A stretch of DNA of 64,000 nt, from contig OZ242192.1 of NCBI GenBank assembly GCA_965205955.1, positions 992,001 through 1,056,000 of the forward strand. Reading direction: 5' to 3'. A model generated the notes under the pieces. It made no database searches. It was not told the DNA's origin and saw only the letters and a list, made by a program, of their open reading frames with translations. This DNA comes from G965202915 sp965205955. Its GTDB lineage: Bacteria > Pseudomonadota > Gammaproteobacteria > Eutrophobiales > Eutrophobiaceae. The number at the start of each line of letters is the position of its first letter. Position 1 is the first letter of the stretch. Of this stretch, positions 50,648 to 58,975 are shown in pieces. The position numbers and the translations under genes were made by a program.

Positions 50648-52084
50648 ATGATGGCGGGGGAACACCGGGAGCATATTCTCTTTTTAACAGGCCGGTTGGC
50701 GCAGCAGCAGCTTGAAAATATTCTTCAGTCAATGCAGCCGACCGAATTTACCTATGAAACTAGAAATATCGGTATCAGTGTCGCCGCATTGATGACGGCC
50801 GGGATGATCAGTCGTCGGGTAACTGATCTGCATGGCGCCGACCGGATTATCGTCCCCGGACTCTGCCTCGGTGACCTGGCCGCCACCTCCGAAAAACTCG
50901 GCGTCCCCTGCATCCGAGGCACGGTCGATATGAAAGATCTGCCGGCCTTCTTTGGCCGGGACTGCAAACCGCCCGATCTCAGCCGCTACCGGGTCGATAT
51001 ATTCGCCGAGATCACCGATGCGCCGAATATGACCATCGACGCTATTCTTGCCAGGGCCGGCAAATATGCCGGCGACGGAGCAAATATAATCGATATAGGA
51101 TGTCTGCCCGATACCCCCTTTCCCCATCTGGAAGAAACTGTCACCGCCCTGCACGAAGCGGGATTCACCGTCAGTGTTGATTCCCTGGCGGAAGAAGAAT
51201 TATTGCGCGGCGGCAGGGCCGGCGCAGAATACCTGCTCAGCCTCAGCGAAGATACACTCTGGATAGGCGAAGAGGCAGGCGCTATTCCGGTGCTTATCCC
51301 GGCCCGGCATGGCGATATGCCCTCTCTGTACCGGGCTATAGAAAAATATGCGACCGGGGACAAGTCTTTTTTTGCTGATCCTATCCTCGACCCAATCCAT
51401 TTTGGCTTTACCGAATCTATTCTACGCTACCGTGAATTACGCCAAAGCTGTCCCGATGTTCAGATAATCATGGGGATAGGCAATATAACCGAGCTGACCG
51501 AAGCCGATACCACGGGCATCAATGCTATACTGTTCGGCATAATATCGGAACTGGCGCTGGATGCCGTGTTGGCAACCGAGGTCAGCCCGCATTGCCGGTC
51601 GGTGGTTCGCGAGGCGGATATGGCACGGCGCATGATGTATGCCGCTAGATCCGAGGGCAGTCTGCCCAAGGGTTTCGACGCTTCACTGACCGGCCTGCAT
51701 GCCCGCAAACCCCTGCGGTACACGCCGGAAGAAATCAATGAAATATACCGGCAGGTGAAAGACCCCAGCTACCGCATCCAGCTGAGCGAAGCAGGGGCGC
51801 ATGTCTATAATCGGGACGGCATTCATACCGGCGCCGATCCTTTTGAACTGTTTCCCGCCCTGGCGCTGATACAGGACGACGCCCCCCATGCCTTTTATAT
51901 GGGAGTGGAATTAGCCCGGGCGCAGATCGCCTGGCAATTAGGCAAAGCGTATATGCAGGACGAGGAACTGGATTGGGGCAGTGCGGGAAGCAAAACTCAC
52001 CCGCCGGGATTAGAGAGAGATGCCGACCGGCACAAAGCGGCCGGCAGCACCCTTGCCCAGAGCAGAGGGAAAAGAAAAAAATGA
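50648..52084 (+). CDS. DUF6513/dihydropteroate synthase-like protein (tetrahydromethanopterin pathway)
   Basis: The 478-residue protein combines an N-terminal domain typical of DUF6513 ('HILFLTGRLAQQQLENILQS') with a dihydropteroate-synthase-like barrel in the middle ('YAGDGANIIDIGCLPDTPFP', 'GFTVSVDSLAEEELLRGG'). Such proteins occur in methylotrophs among the genes for tetrahydromethanopterin and are thought to couple the pterin to a ribosylaniline. The reaction has not been shown for this protein. It overlaps the DUF447 gene by four bases and begins a four-gene unit. GC content is normal for the window. Confidence 0.8.
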   Translation: MMAGEHREHILFLTGRLAQQQLENILQSMQPTEFTYETRNIGISVAALMTAGMISRRVTDLHGADRIIVPGLCLGDLAATSEKLGVPCIRGTVDMKDLPAFFGRDCKPPDLSRYRVDIFAEITDAPNMTIDAILARAGKYAGDGANIIDIGCLPDTPFPHLEETVTALHEAGFTVSVDSLAEEELLRGGRAGAEYLLSLSEDTLWIGEEAGAIPVLIPARHGDMPSLYRAIEKYATGDKSFFADPILDPIHFGFTESILRYRELRQSCPDVQIIMGIGNITELTEADTTGINAILFGIISELALDAVLATEVSPHCRSVVREADMARRMMYAARSEGSLPKGFDASLTGLHARKPLRYTPEEINEIYRQVKDPSYRIQLSEAGAHVYNRDGIHTGADPFELFPALALIQDDAPHAFYMGVELARAQIAWQLGKAYMQDEELDWGSAGSKTHPPGLERDADRHKAAGSTLAQSRGKRKK

Positions 52085-52656
52085 TCAGCGAGGTTATTAT
52101 CAGCACATTGAACCGCGACGGTTCCCCCCATGCCGCCCCGATGGGGATCCGGCAAGAGCAGGGGCTGATCATCCTGGCCCCCTTTAAACCGTCCACTACG
52201 TTGGAGAACATCCAATATCACCGCAATGCGGTAGTCAATTATATCGATGATGTGCGCATTTTTGCCGGTTTTCTAAGTGGGCACAGCGACTGGCCGCTGG
52301 TGCCGGCTGAAAAGATCAACGGCTACCGGCTGGAAGCGGCCTTAGCCCATGCCGAGCTGGAATTAACAACGTTTGAAGACCACGAATTACGTCCCCGCTT
52401 TTATTGCCGGACGCTGCACGAAGAGGCCCACAAACCGTTCGCAGGATTCAATCGCGCCCAGGGCGCAGTACTGGAGGCGGCAATACTGGTAAGCCGTTTG
52501 CACATGCTGCCGGATGAAAAAATTGACCGGGAAATTGCCTACCTGGCTATAGCCGTCGACAAAACCGCCGGAGAAAACGAAAAAACCGCATGGGCCTGGC
52601 TGATGGATGAGATAGAGGCATTTCGACGCCGCCGGCGGCAGGGTGGGGCGGCATGA
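52081..52656 (+). CDS. DUF447 flavin-binding-fold protein
   Basis: The 191-residue protein is of DUF447 (PF04289), a split-barrel FMN-binding fold found beside methanofuran/methanopterin genes in methylotrophic bacteria and methanogens. Segments 'VIISTLNRDGSPHAAPMGIR' and 'LENIQYHRNAVVNYIDDVRI' are typical. It overlaps the genes on both sides by four bases, so it is expressed with them. A specific reaction is not known to me. Confidence 0.82.
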   Translation: MISEVIISTLNRDGSPHAAPMGIRQEQGLIILAPFKPSTTLENIQYHRNAVVNYIDDVRIFAGFLSGHSDWPLVPAEKINGYRLEAALAHAELELTTFEDHELRPRFYCRTLHEEAHKPFAGFNRAQGAVLEAAILVSRLHMLPDEKIDREIAYLAIAVDKTAGENEKTAWAWLMDEIEAFRRRRRQGGAA

Positions 52657-53339
52657 CCGGAATGCTCGCCAGTATTGCCTCTGTTGCCGAAGCCGGGATC
52701 GCTCTCGACGAGCGCGCCGACATCATCGATGCAAAAGACCCGCATGCAGGCTCCCTGGGCGCACTGGATACCGGCAAAGTTTCCGGCATTGTCCAGGCCG
52801 TTACCGGCGCTGTTCCGGTCAGCGCTACGGTAGGCGATGTACAGCCGGACGATCCGCGGCTGTTGCAGCACATTGATAAAATGGCGGCAACCGGGGTAAA
52901 CCTTGTCAAAGTAGGATTATTTCATTCCCAACCCACCGAGCGCTTTATTCGAGCTATACAACAGGCTGCCGGCAACAAAATCAATCTGGTCATAGTGCTG
53001 TTTGCGGAAGACTACCTCGGCCTGGAATCATTCGAGCCGCTATTGCAGACCGGCATTCAAGGCATCCTGCTCGACACAAAAACCAAGAAGGGCAAAAGCC
53101 TGCCCGCCATTCTACCCGCTAAAGTACTCCGGCATTTTATCGAGACTGTAAAGAGCCATGCCCTGTTGACCGGTCTGGCCGGATCGCTGCGCTATCAGGA
53201 TATTGAAACCCTGCTCGGATTCGCCCCCGATTATCTGGGATTTCGCGGCGCCCTTTGCGCCGAAAACAGCCGCACAAGCCGGATTGACCGGCGCCGGGTA
53301 AAAAAAATTCGAGCTGCGATCCCACAACAGGTACTATAA
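52653..53339 (+). CDS. mfnB: MfnB-like (5-formylfuran-3-yl)methyl phosphate synthase
   Basis: The 228-residue protein belongs to DUF556/MfnB, which builds the furan ring of methanofuran from two glyceraldehyde-3-phosphate molecules. The catalytic lysine K28 is in 'ADIIDAKDPHAGSLGAL' and the second active lysine K86 in 'NLVKVGLFHSQ', the positions known from the archaeal enzyme. 'GILLDTKTKKGKSLPAIL' is another family motif. It follows DUF447 with an overlap. Presence of methanofuran synthesis implies a formyltransferase/hydrolase type C1 pathway outside the window. Confidence 0.88.
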   Translation: MTGMLASIASVAEAGIALDERADIIDAKDPHAGSLGALDTGKVSGIVQAVTGAVPVSATVGDVQPDDPRLLQHIDKMAATGVNLVKVGLFHSQPTERFIRAIQQAAGNKINLVIVLFAEDYLGLESFEPLLQTGIQGILLDTKTKKGKSLPAILPAKVLRHFIETVKSHALLTGLAGSLRYQDIETLLGFAPDYLGFRGALCAENSRTSRIDRRRVKKIRAAIPQQVL

Positions 53340-53375
53340 GCGGGTCACCACTATTAAAAGGAGGGGTATAGAACT

Positions 53376-53765
53376 ATGGCACAATGGCGCACCAAGAAAA
53401 AAGACGAAACCTATACAGAAGAAGAAATTGAAGCCCGCTTAAAAGAAGAATTACCCGACTGGTATTTCGAAGCAGGCTGGATCCGGCGCAAATATAAGAC
53501 CAGCGGCTGGAAAGGAACCCTGATGGTGGTCAACACCGTAGGGCATCTTGCCGAAGCCGCCTGGCATCATCCCGATCTCACCGTTTCCTATGCCTTCGTT
53601 ATCGTCAAACTAATGAATCATGCCGCCAAAGGCGTGACCGGCAAAGATTTTGAACTGGCTGCAAAGATCGAGCAGGTTATACAATGGCAACCGGGCATTG
53701 AAGAGGGCAGCGCATTGGAGGGCACGCCGGACGATCCCCGTTTCAAATACGTGAAATATGACTAA
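53376..53765 (+). CDS. Pterin-4a-carbinolamine dehydratase-like protein
   Basis: The 129-residue protein is of the PCD/DCoH family, with the HHP motif in 'AEAAWHHPDLTVSYA' and the second conserved histidine in 'KLMNHAAKGVTGKDFELA'. The first 30 residues are charged and longer than in short PCDs. In methylotroph clusters such proteins accompany tetrahydromethanopterin genes. A GGAGGGG ribosome-binding site lies close to the ATG. Its stop overlaps the convergent moaC stop by four bases. Confidence 0.85.
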   Translation: MAQWRTKKKDETYTEEEIEARLKEELPDWYFEAGWIRRKYKTSGWKGTLMVVNTVGHLAEAAWHHPDLTVSYAFVIVKLMNHAAKGVTGKDFELAAKIEQVIQWQPGIEEGSALEGTPDDPRFKYVKYD

Positions 53766-54238
53766 CCCCGCTGCCAGGCGCCGGACCTGCCCCCCGACTT
53801 CTCCAGCAGCCGGATATTGGAGATCACCATCCCCCGGTCAACCGCCTTGCACATATCATAAATCGTGAGCAATGCAACGTGAACCCCGGTCAAAGCCTCC
53901 ATTTCCACCCCGGTTCTATCCTCCGTTTCCGCCCGGCACGTACAGGCAACGGAGGAATCATTTTCATTCACACTCAGCTCGACCGCCACATAGGTCAAAC
54001 GCAACGGGTGGCACAGCGGGATCAACTCGGCCGTTTTCTTCGCCCCCATGATCCCCGCGGTTCTGGCGATGCCCAGCACGTCCCCCTTCGTATGCCCGCC
54101 CTCCTTGATCAAAGCCAGGGTCTCCGCCCGCATACAGATAGAACCTGCCGCCACCGCCACTCTTCGGCTAACATCCTTATCCCCTATATCGACCATATGG
54201 GCGGTGCCCTGCTTATCGAAATGAGTCAATTTAGACAT
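53762..54238 (-). CDS. moaC: Cyclic pyranopterin monophosphate synthase MoaC
   Basis: The 158-residue enzyme performs the second half of the first step of molybdenum-cofactor synthesis. 'GAKKTAELIPLCHPLRLTYV' and 'DMCKAVDRGMVISNIRLLEKSG' with the catalytic lysine are conserved, and the N-terminus 'LTHFDKQGTAHMVDIGDKDV' is typical. It is on the opposite strand to moaD and moaE, with a short divergent gap of about 66 bases. No moaA is in the window. Confidence 0.95.
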   Translation of the reverse strand: MSKLTHFDKQGTAHMVDIGDKDVSRRVAVAAGSICMRAETLALIKEGGHTKGDVLGIARTAGIMGAKKTAELIPLCHPLRLTYVAVELSVNENDSSVACTCRAETEDRTGVEMEALTGVHVALLTIYDMCKAVDRGMVISNIRLLEKSGGRSGAWQRG

Positions 54239-54304
54239 GCGCGTAGTATCCCGTTACCATCAACCTGATACTACCCGAATACCGCGAGGCCGTTAAGAAA
54301 AACA

Positions 54305-54541
54305 ATGCAGATATCCGTCAAATACTTTGCCCGTTTGCGGGAATTGACCGGAGAAGCCGGCGCAACCATCGAAGTTGACGAAAACACTTGCGTAGACGAA
54401 CTGTGGCGCTCGCTTGGCAAAAGCAAGCACATCCAACTCAACAACGTAATGATGACCGTCAACATGGAATACGTAAAACCCGGACACCGCCTCAAGGCTG
54501 GCGACGAAGTAGCATTTTTTCCACCCGTCACAGGCGGCTGA
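54305..54541 (+). CDS. moaD: MoaD, molybdopterin synthase small subunit
   Basis: The 78-residue ubiquitin-like protein ends in 'FFPPVTGG', the GG tail that MoeB adenylates and to which sulfur is added. 'MQISVKYFARLRELTGEAGA' is the family N-terminus. It is directly followed by moaE, four bases later. The sulfur goes into the dithiolene of molybdopterin. Confidence 0.93.
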   Translation: MQISVKYFARLRELTGEAGATIEVDENTCVDELWRSLGKSKHIQLNNVMMTVNMEYVKPGHRLKAGDEVAFFPPVTGG

Positions 54542-54544
54542 GTC

Positions 54545-54979
54545 ATGCTGGTTGAACTACGCAGCCGCCCCTTCAATGCCTGGCGCGAAATAGACTCCTG
54601 TCAATCCCGGTTACGCCGCACCGGCCGGTACGGAGCCGTGGCCAGTTTTGTCGGCATCATGCGCGACTTCAACGAAGACCGCCGGGTTACCGGCATGATG
54701 CTTGAGCACTACCCGGAGATGACCGAAAAATACCTGAAAAAAATCGCCGCCCATACCGCAGAAAAATGGCAGTTAATCGAGCTATTACTCCTGCATCGAA
54801 TCGGCCGGATCAACATAGGAGAGCACATTGTTATAGTAGCCACCTGGGCTGCGCACCGCAAGCAGGCCCTTGAAAGCTGCCACACACTGGTCGAAGACCT
54901 AAAATCCCGCGCCCCATTCTGGAAAAAAGAAGAGACCCCCGATGGCGACAGATGGGTCGAAAAAAACACCCCCGGTTGA
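54545..54979 (+). CDS. moaE: MoaE, molybdopterin synthase large subunit
   Basis: The 144-residue catalytic subunit shows 'RYGAVASFVGIMRDF', 'MLEHYPEMTEKYLKKI', 'IVIVATWAAHRKQALESCHT' and the catalytic lysines of 'EDLKSRAPFWKKEE'. It partners with MoaD encoded just upstream. The C-terminus extends slightly beyond the usual end. Repetitive, non-coding DNA follows. Confidence 0.95.
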   Translation: MLVELRSRPFNAWREIDSCQSRLRRTGRYGAVASFVGIMRDFNEDRRVTGMMLEHYPEMTEKYLKKIAAHTAEKWQLIELLLLHRIGRINIGEHIVIVATWAAHRKQALESCHTLVEDLKSRAPFWKKEETPDGDRWVEKNTPG

Positions 54980-55204
54980 AGCCGGCCTCACCGCATTCCC
55001 TCACCCAGAGGGTGAGGGGGATGGTCCTGGTGGCGGGGGGGATACAGTCTTGCTGAACCAGTTTAAAGGCTGGATTCCTGCTTCCGCAGGAATGGCGGAG
55101 GAGGAGGCCGGCATTGCGGGAGGAGGAGGCCGGAATCACCGCATTCTCCCCTCTCCCTCTGGGAGAGGGGCCGGGGGTGAGGGAGGGGTGAGGCTCCACA
55201 GGTA
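54980..55204. repeat. Repeat-rich stretch between moaE and moeA with REP-like palindrome
   Basis: Four short repeat types occur here: TTCCCTCACCCAGAGGGTGAGG, TGGATTCCTGCTTCCGCAGG and the hairpin CCCCTCTCCCTCTGGGAGAG at 55147-55170. These are common intergenic repeats, one of which also lies at 12861-12893. They explain small open frames on both strands that have no gene features. Confidence 0.65.
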
Positions 55205-56464
55205 CTAAACAATCCCATAAAAAGGCTGCACCTCGACCGGTTCATTCGGCTGAACCGTCTCACTCTCCAGCGGCAACACAATAAAGCAATTTGCAGCGGA
55301 CATCGAACGGAGTATCCCCGACCCCTGTTTGCCGGTCTTCTCAACCACAAGGCGGCCGGCCTCATCGTATTTCAGGACCCCCCGTTGATACTCCACTCGG
55401 CCGGCCCGTTTTCTCAATTTCGACAGACAAGGCACCTTCATCATCACCGGCGGAGCCGGATCCTCACCCGCGAGCCTTTTCAGCCCCGGCTGCACAAACT
55501 GATAAAAAGTCACCATCACCGACACCGGATTTCCCGGCAACCCAAAAAAACAAGTCGAACCCAACTTGCCGAAAGTCAGCGGCCGTCCCGGCTTCATTGC
55601 CACCTTCCAGAAATTAAGCGCACCATATTTCGCTGCGCTCTCCCTCACAAAATCAGCCTCACCCACCGAAACCCCCCCCGAAGTCAGTAACGCATCCGCC
55701 GCACCCACCGCCTCCGCAAAGGCCGCATCGATTGCCGTGCGCTCATCCCGCACAACCCCCATATCGATCACATCCACCCCAAGCCGCGCAAGCATCCCGT
55801 ACAAGGTATAGCGGTTACTATCATAAATTGCCCCCTCATCCAGTTCCTCCCCCACAGAGCGCAGCTCGTCCCCCGTCGAAAAAAATGCCACCCGTGGCCG
55901 GCGATGCACCCTGACCTCAGCGATGCCGAGCGATGCCAAAAGCCCCATATCCGCAGGCGTGAGCCGGTGCCCCCCTGCCAATACAAGATCGCCGGCAGCT
56001 ACATCTTCCCCCATCTGCCGCACATTATCGCCCGGCAGTACAGTATCATCGATATCCACCCGCCCCCCCGACAACCCCGCGTGCTCCTGCATAACAACCG
56101 TATCCGCCCCCGCAGGCAGGACCGCCCCCGTCATAATCCGCACACATTCCCCCCTCTCCAGCCGCCCGCCAAAGGGCGCCCCCGCAAAACTCGCGCCGAT
56201 CAACCTCAAGCCCTTCACCCCTTCCGAAGGAATATCGCCCGAATTGACTGCATAGCCATCCATCGCCGCATTCACCGCCGGCGGCACATTCATAGACGAC
56301 ACAACATCATCCGCCAATACCCGCCCCAGCCCCAGCCCTATCGCAACACTCTCCCGCTCGCAGACCGGATTGACAGCCTCAAAAATCTGCTCCAGCGCCT
56401 CAGCAGGAGTAATCGACTCGGGATCATACTCATCCCGGCAACTCACCCCCTTCACTACAGGCAT
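55205..56464 (-). CDS. moeA: MoeA, molybdopterin molybdenumtransferase
   Basis: The 419-residue enzyme inserts molybdate into adenylated molybdopterin. Typical segments are 'PPAVNAAMDGYAVNSGDIPS', 'AGADTVVMQEH', 'STGDELRSVGEELDEGAIYD', 'TSGGVSVGEADFVRE' and 'FFGLPGNPVSVMVTF'. ATG 56464 follows an AGGTGG ribosome-binding site; an in-frame GTG three codons upstream is ignored. It lies directly behind mobA. Confidence 0.95.
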   Translation of the reverse strand: MPVVKGVSCRDEYDPESITPAEALEQIFEAVNPVCERESVAIGLGLGRVLADDVVSSMNVPPAVNAAMDGYAVNSGDIPSEGVKGLRLIGASFAGAPFGGRLERGECVRIMTGAVLPAGADTVVMQEHAGLSGGRVDIDDTVLPGDNVRQMGEDVAAGDLVLAGGHRLTPADMGLLASLGIAEVRVHRRPRVAFFSTGDELRSVGEELDEGAIYDSNRYTLYGMLARLGVDVIDMGVVRDERTAIDAAFAEAVGAADALLTSGGVSVGEADFVRESAAKYGALNFWKVAMKPGRPLTFGKLGSTCFFGLPGNPVSVMVTFYQFVQPGLKRLAGEDPAPPVMMKVPCLSKLRKRAGRVEYQRGVLKYDEAGRLVVEKTGKQGSGILRSMSAANCFIVLPLESETVQPNEPVEVQPFYGIV

Positions 56465-56473
56465 ACACACCAC

Positions 56474-57100
56474 CTACAATTCATCATTACCCACACGTCC
56501 CTCCGCCGCCAGTTTCCGCTCTGCCAGGACAACGTCCTCAGGCGTATTCACATTAATAAACATATCCGGCCTGTCCGAAAAATCCACACTCACATATCCC
56601 TCACGCTCCAGCCACCCATCGATCTTATGCTTACCCTCACCCAGATACGCCTCAACAGAATCCAGCAGCTCCGTCCTCAACAAACAAAACACCGGTTGCA
56701 GCCGTTTCCCATCATTAGCCACCGCAATACTCGCTTGCTCTGCCCTCAGCGCATCATACAGCCGCCCGGCAAGATCATCGGCGATGAACGGCGAATCACA
56801 AGGCGCAGTCAACAAATAAGGCGTAGCGCTCGCATACATTGCGCTCGCCATCCCTGCCAGCGGCCCCGCGTAGCCTTGCAGGCGGTCGGAAATCACCCTG
56901 CATCCCATACCCGCATACTCATCCATATTCCTATTCGCATTGATCAGCACCTCACTACCTTGCCCTGCCAGTTTCCCCACCACATACCCGATCATTGGCC
57001 TGTCATGCAACCTCAGCAAACCCTTATCCTCCCCCCGCATACGCCGCCCCTGTCCCCCGGCAAGCGCCACGCAACTTATACTCTCCCTGTAATCATCCAT
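56474..57100 (-). CDS. mobA: MobA, molybdenum cofactor guanylyltransferase
   Basis: The 208-residue enzyme attaches GMP to Mo-molybdopterin, giving the bis-MGD form used by formate dehydrogenases and related enzymes. 'VALAGGQGRRMRGEDKGLLR' is the nucleotide loop and 'APCDSPFIADDLAGRLYDAL' the metal-binding aspartate region. It heads the mobA-moeA unit on the minus strand. Presence of MobA shows that bis-MGD is made, which points to DMSO-reductase-family enzymes. Confidence 0.93.
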   Translation of the reverse strand: MDDYRESISCVALAGGQGRRMRGEDKGLLRLHDRPMIGYVVGKLAGQGSEVLINANRNMDEYAGMGCRVISDRLQGYAGPLAGMASAMYASATPYLLTAPCDSPFIADDLAGRLYDALRAEQASIAVANDGKRLQPVFCLLRTELLDSVEAYLGEGKHKIDGWLEREGYVSVDFSDRPDMFINVNTPEDVVLAERKLAAEGRVGNDEL

Positions 57101-57213
57101 TCCGGATCACTCTATCGCTCATTTCTATCGCTTCAAACAACAGCTCAGTGATACTATACGCCAACCCGCCCAAAAAGCGGAACCGCACCATCCCACACAA
57201 TCGGAGGCCGAAC

Positions 57214-57420
57214 ATGAACGAAGAAAAAATGAACATCGAGATCAGAAAATTCCTCAAAAAAGCCGGCATAGGCTCACAAAGAGAAATAGAAAAAGCCGTC
57301 ACTGCCGCCATTGACAGCGGCAACCTGCGCGGCGACGAAACCCTCAGCGTCACAATGACCTTAAAGATCCCCGAACTCGGTTTAGACAAAACCACAGCAG
57401 GGACAATCGGACTCGACTAA
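57214..57420 (+). CDS. Small DUF6494-type conserved protein
   Basis: The 68-residue protein ('MNIEIRKFLKKAGIGSQREI' and 'VTMTLKIPELGLDKTTAGTI') matches small DUF6494 proteins seen in many sulfur-oxidising and photosynthetic gammaproteobacteria; their function is unknown. ATG 57214 follows a CGGAGG ribosome-binding site. It is divergent from mobA, with about 110 bases between. The longer frame upstream is antisense to mobA and not considered coding. Confidence 0.75.
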   Translation: MNEEKMNIEIRKFLKKAGIGSQREIEKAVTAAIDSGNLRGDETLSVTMTLKIPELGLDKTTAGTIGLD

Positions 57421-57502
57421 TGACTTCCCCCCTGACCTGAGCAGGGGCAGGAATCCAGTCATCCTGAACCACTCCAAAGAATGGATCCCTGCTTTCGTGT
57501 AC

Positions 57503-57526
57503 TGTCCCGTGTGATCATACGGAACA
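57503..57526. promoter_or_regulatory. 24-bp palindrome of TGT...ACA type
   Basis: TGTCCCGTGTGATC pairs with its downstream partner ending ACGGAACA, 22 of 24 positions symmetric around GATC. It may be an operator or the abutted ends of an IS relic; nothing nearby decides this. Confidence 0.35.
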
Positions 57527-57690
57527 TAACACTTTGTAGAGTGGCCTCTCCACAAAGGTGAAGACAACATATAAATTGCAGAGAAGGCTATGGATATAAC
57601 TGGCGCGCTGTCGAAACTGGCTTGAACAGGCGTTTTACGGGTGGAAATTCAAGCGCAGTTCGGGTACATTTATTCATGAGCAAGGTACTG

Positions 57691-57770
57691 TTTGATTTTG
57701 GTGTGTGTGCCTGAATTTTATTAAACTTAACGGGCTTTGCCCTCTTTAATTGGTGCAATATCCGTTGCTA
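57691..57770 (+). repeat. Dispersed direct repeat, copy B
   Basis: Begins TTTGATTTTGGTGTGTGTGC and shares ACGGGCTTTGCC and TTGGTGCAATAT with copy A at 50541. Same orientation, about 7.15 kb apart. It ends 94 bases before the aldo/keto reductase start. Confidence 0.8.
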
Positions 57771-57864
57771 AGCGGCGTCTGTATCGATCCATGCAGAATG
57801 TGGTATGGTTTAAGGTATACACTGATCGGGTAATTTTTTTTATTTCGTATTTGAGGATGGATCT

Positions 57865-58905
57865 ATGCAATTTAGCAAATTAGGGGATACCGGGATTGAA
57901 GTGAGCCGCTTATGTCTCGGAAGTATGACTTGGGGGGAGCAGAATACCGAACAGGAGGCGCATCAACAACTCGATTGTGCGGTGGAGCACGGTATCAATT
58001 TTATCGATACGGCCGAGATTTACCCGGTTCCGCCAAGGGCGGAAACTCAGGGGCTGACGGAGAGTTATATAGGTTCCTGGCTGGATAAGCGGCCTAAGCG
58101 CGATAAATTGATCGTGGCCTCCAAGTTTTGCGCGGCGGCCGATTGGATGCCGTATATCCGCGAGGGCAAGAATTGCGCCGATGAGAAAAATATCAACCAG
58201 GCATTGGAGGCGAGTCTGCAACGGCTGAAGACCGATTATATTGATCTCTATCAGATCCATTGGCCGGAGAGAGATACCAATTTTTTTGGCAAGCTGGGTT
58301 ATCAACATGCGCCGGAACAGGACGGGGTTGCGATTGAAGAGACACTGGCGGCGCTGTCCAAACTGGTGGATGCGGGCAAGATCAGGTATGTCGGTATTTC
58401 TAATGAAAGCGCCTGGGGTATTGCGGAGTATCTGCGGCTTGCGCGGGAGAAATCCTTGCCGCGCATCGTCAGTATCCAGAATCCGTATAATTTTCTGAAC
58501 CGCACTTTCGAGATAGGCATGGCGGAGTTTGCCCACCGGGAAAAGGTGGGCCTGCTTGCCTATTCGCCGCTCGGTTTCGGGGTGCTCAGCGGCAAGTACC
58601 TGAATGACCGTCTGCCGGAAAATTCGCGGCTGAGCTTGTTCAAGCAATTTAGCCGTTATACGAATCCGGAAGCTGTGCGTGCGACCGGGGATTATGTGCG
58701 CCTGGCGGAAAAACACGGCCTGGACCCGGCACAGATGGCGCTGGCCTATGTGACTTCACGCTCTTTCCTGTGCAGCAATATTATCGGGGCCACCAATATG
58801 GATCAATTGGAGTCCAATATTGCCAGCATCGATATCGAGCTTGACCGGGAAGTTCTGAAGGAAATCGAGGCGATACATCTGAGGCAGCCTAATCCGGGCC
58901 CGTGA
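57865..58905 (+). CDS. Aldo/keto reductase, Tas-like
   Basis: The 346-residue NADPH-dependent reductase has the AKR fold. The catalytic tyrosine and aspartate are in 'GINFIDTAEIYPVPPRA', the catalytic lysine in 'KLIVASKFC' and the histidine in 'DYIDLYQIHWPERDTN'. 'STATED' nucleotide residues are replaced by 'SFLCSNIIGATNMDQLESNI' as in Tas. Tas-type proteins reduce unknown aldehydes; the substrate is not known. It stands alone with its own ribosome-binding site GAGGATGG. Confidence 0.92.
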   Translation: MQFSKLGDTGIEVSRLCLGSMTWGEQNTEQEAHQQLDCAVEHGINFIDTAEIYPVPPRAETQGLTESYIGSWLDKRPKRDKLIVASKFCAAADWMPYIREGKNCADEKNINQALEASLQRLKTDYIDLYQIHWPERDTNFFGKLGYQHAPEQDGVAIEETLAALSKLVDAGKIRYVGISNESAWGIAEYLRLAREKSLPRIVSIQNPYNFLNRTFEIGMAEFAHREKVGLLAYSPLGFGVLSGKYLNDRLPENSRLSLFKQFSRYTNPEAVRATGDYVRLAEKHGLDPAQMALAYVTSRSFLCSNIIGATNMDQLESNIASIDIELDREVLKEIEAIHLRQPNPGP

Positions 58906-58975
58906 TTATTTTATCCATGTTTTTGAATCGGTATAATAGATTGAACTGCACAGACTCTTTAAGAGGGGGATAATT

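Larger units (their letters stand above)
57421..57864. other. Intergenic stretch with repeats and a palindrome
   Basis: No gene is seen in 444 bases. The left part has worn repeat sequence like that at 55000 (GAATCCAG and TGGATCCCTGCTTTCG). A palindrome is at 57503-57526 and copy B of the dispersed repeat at 57691-57770. The promoter of the following aldo/keto reductase gene must lie in the last 90 bases. Confidence 0.55.

Noticed and set aside
54831..55208. Open frames on both strands behind moaE
   Set aside because: They consist of REP-like and other intergenic repeats and show no coding signal.
55904..57151. A 415-codon open frame antisense to moeA and mobA
   Set aside because: The product is dominated by R, P, H and T, typical of an antisense frame in GC-rich DNA; moeA and mobA have clear family motifs on the other strand.
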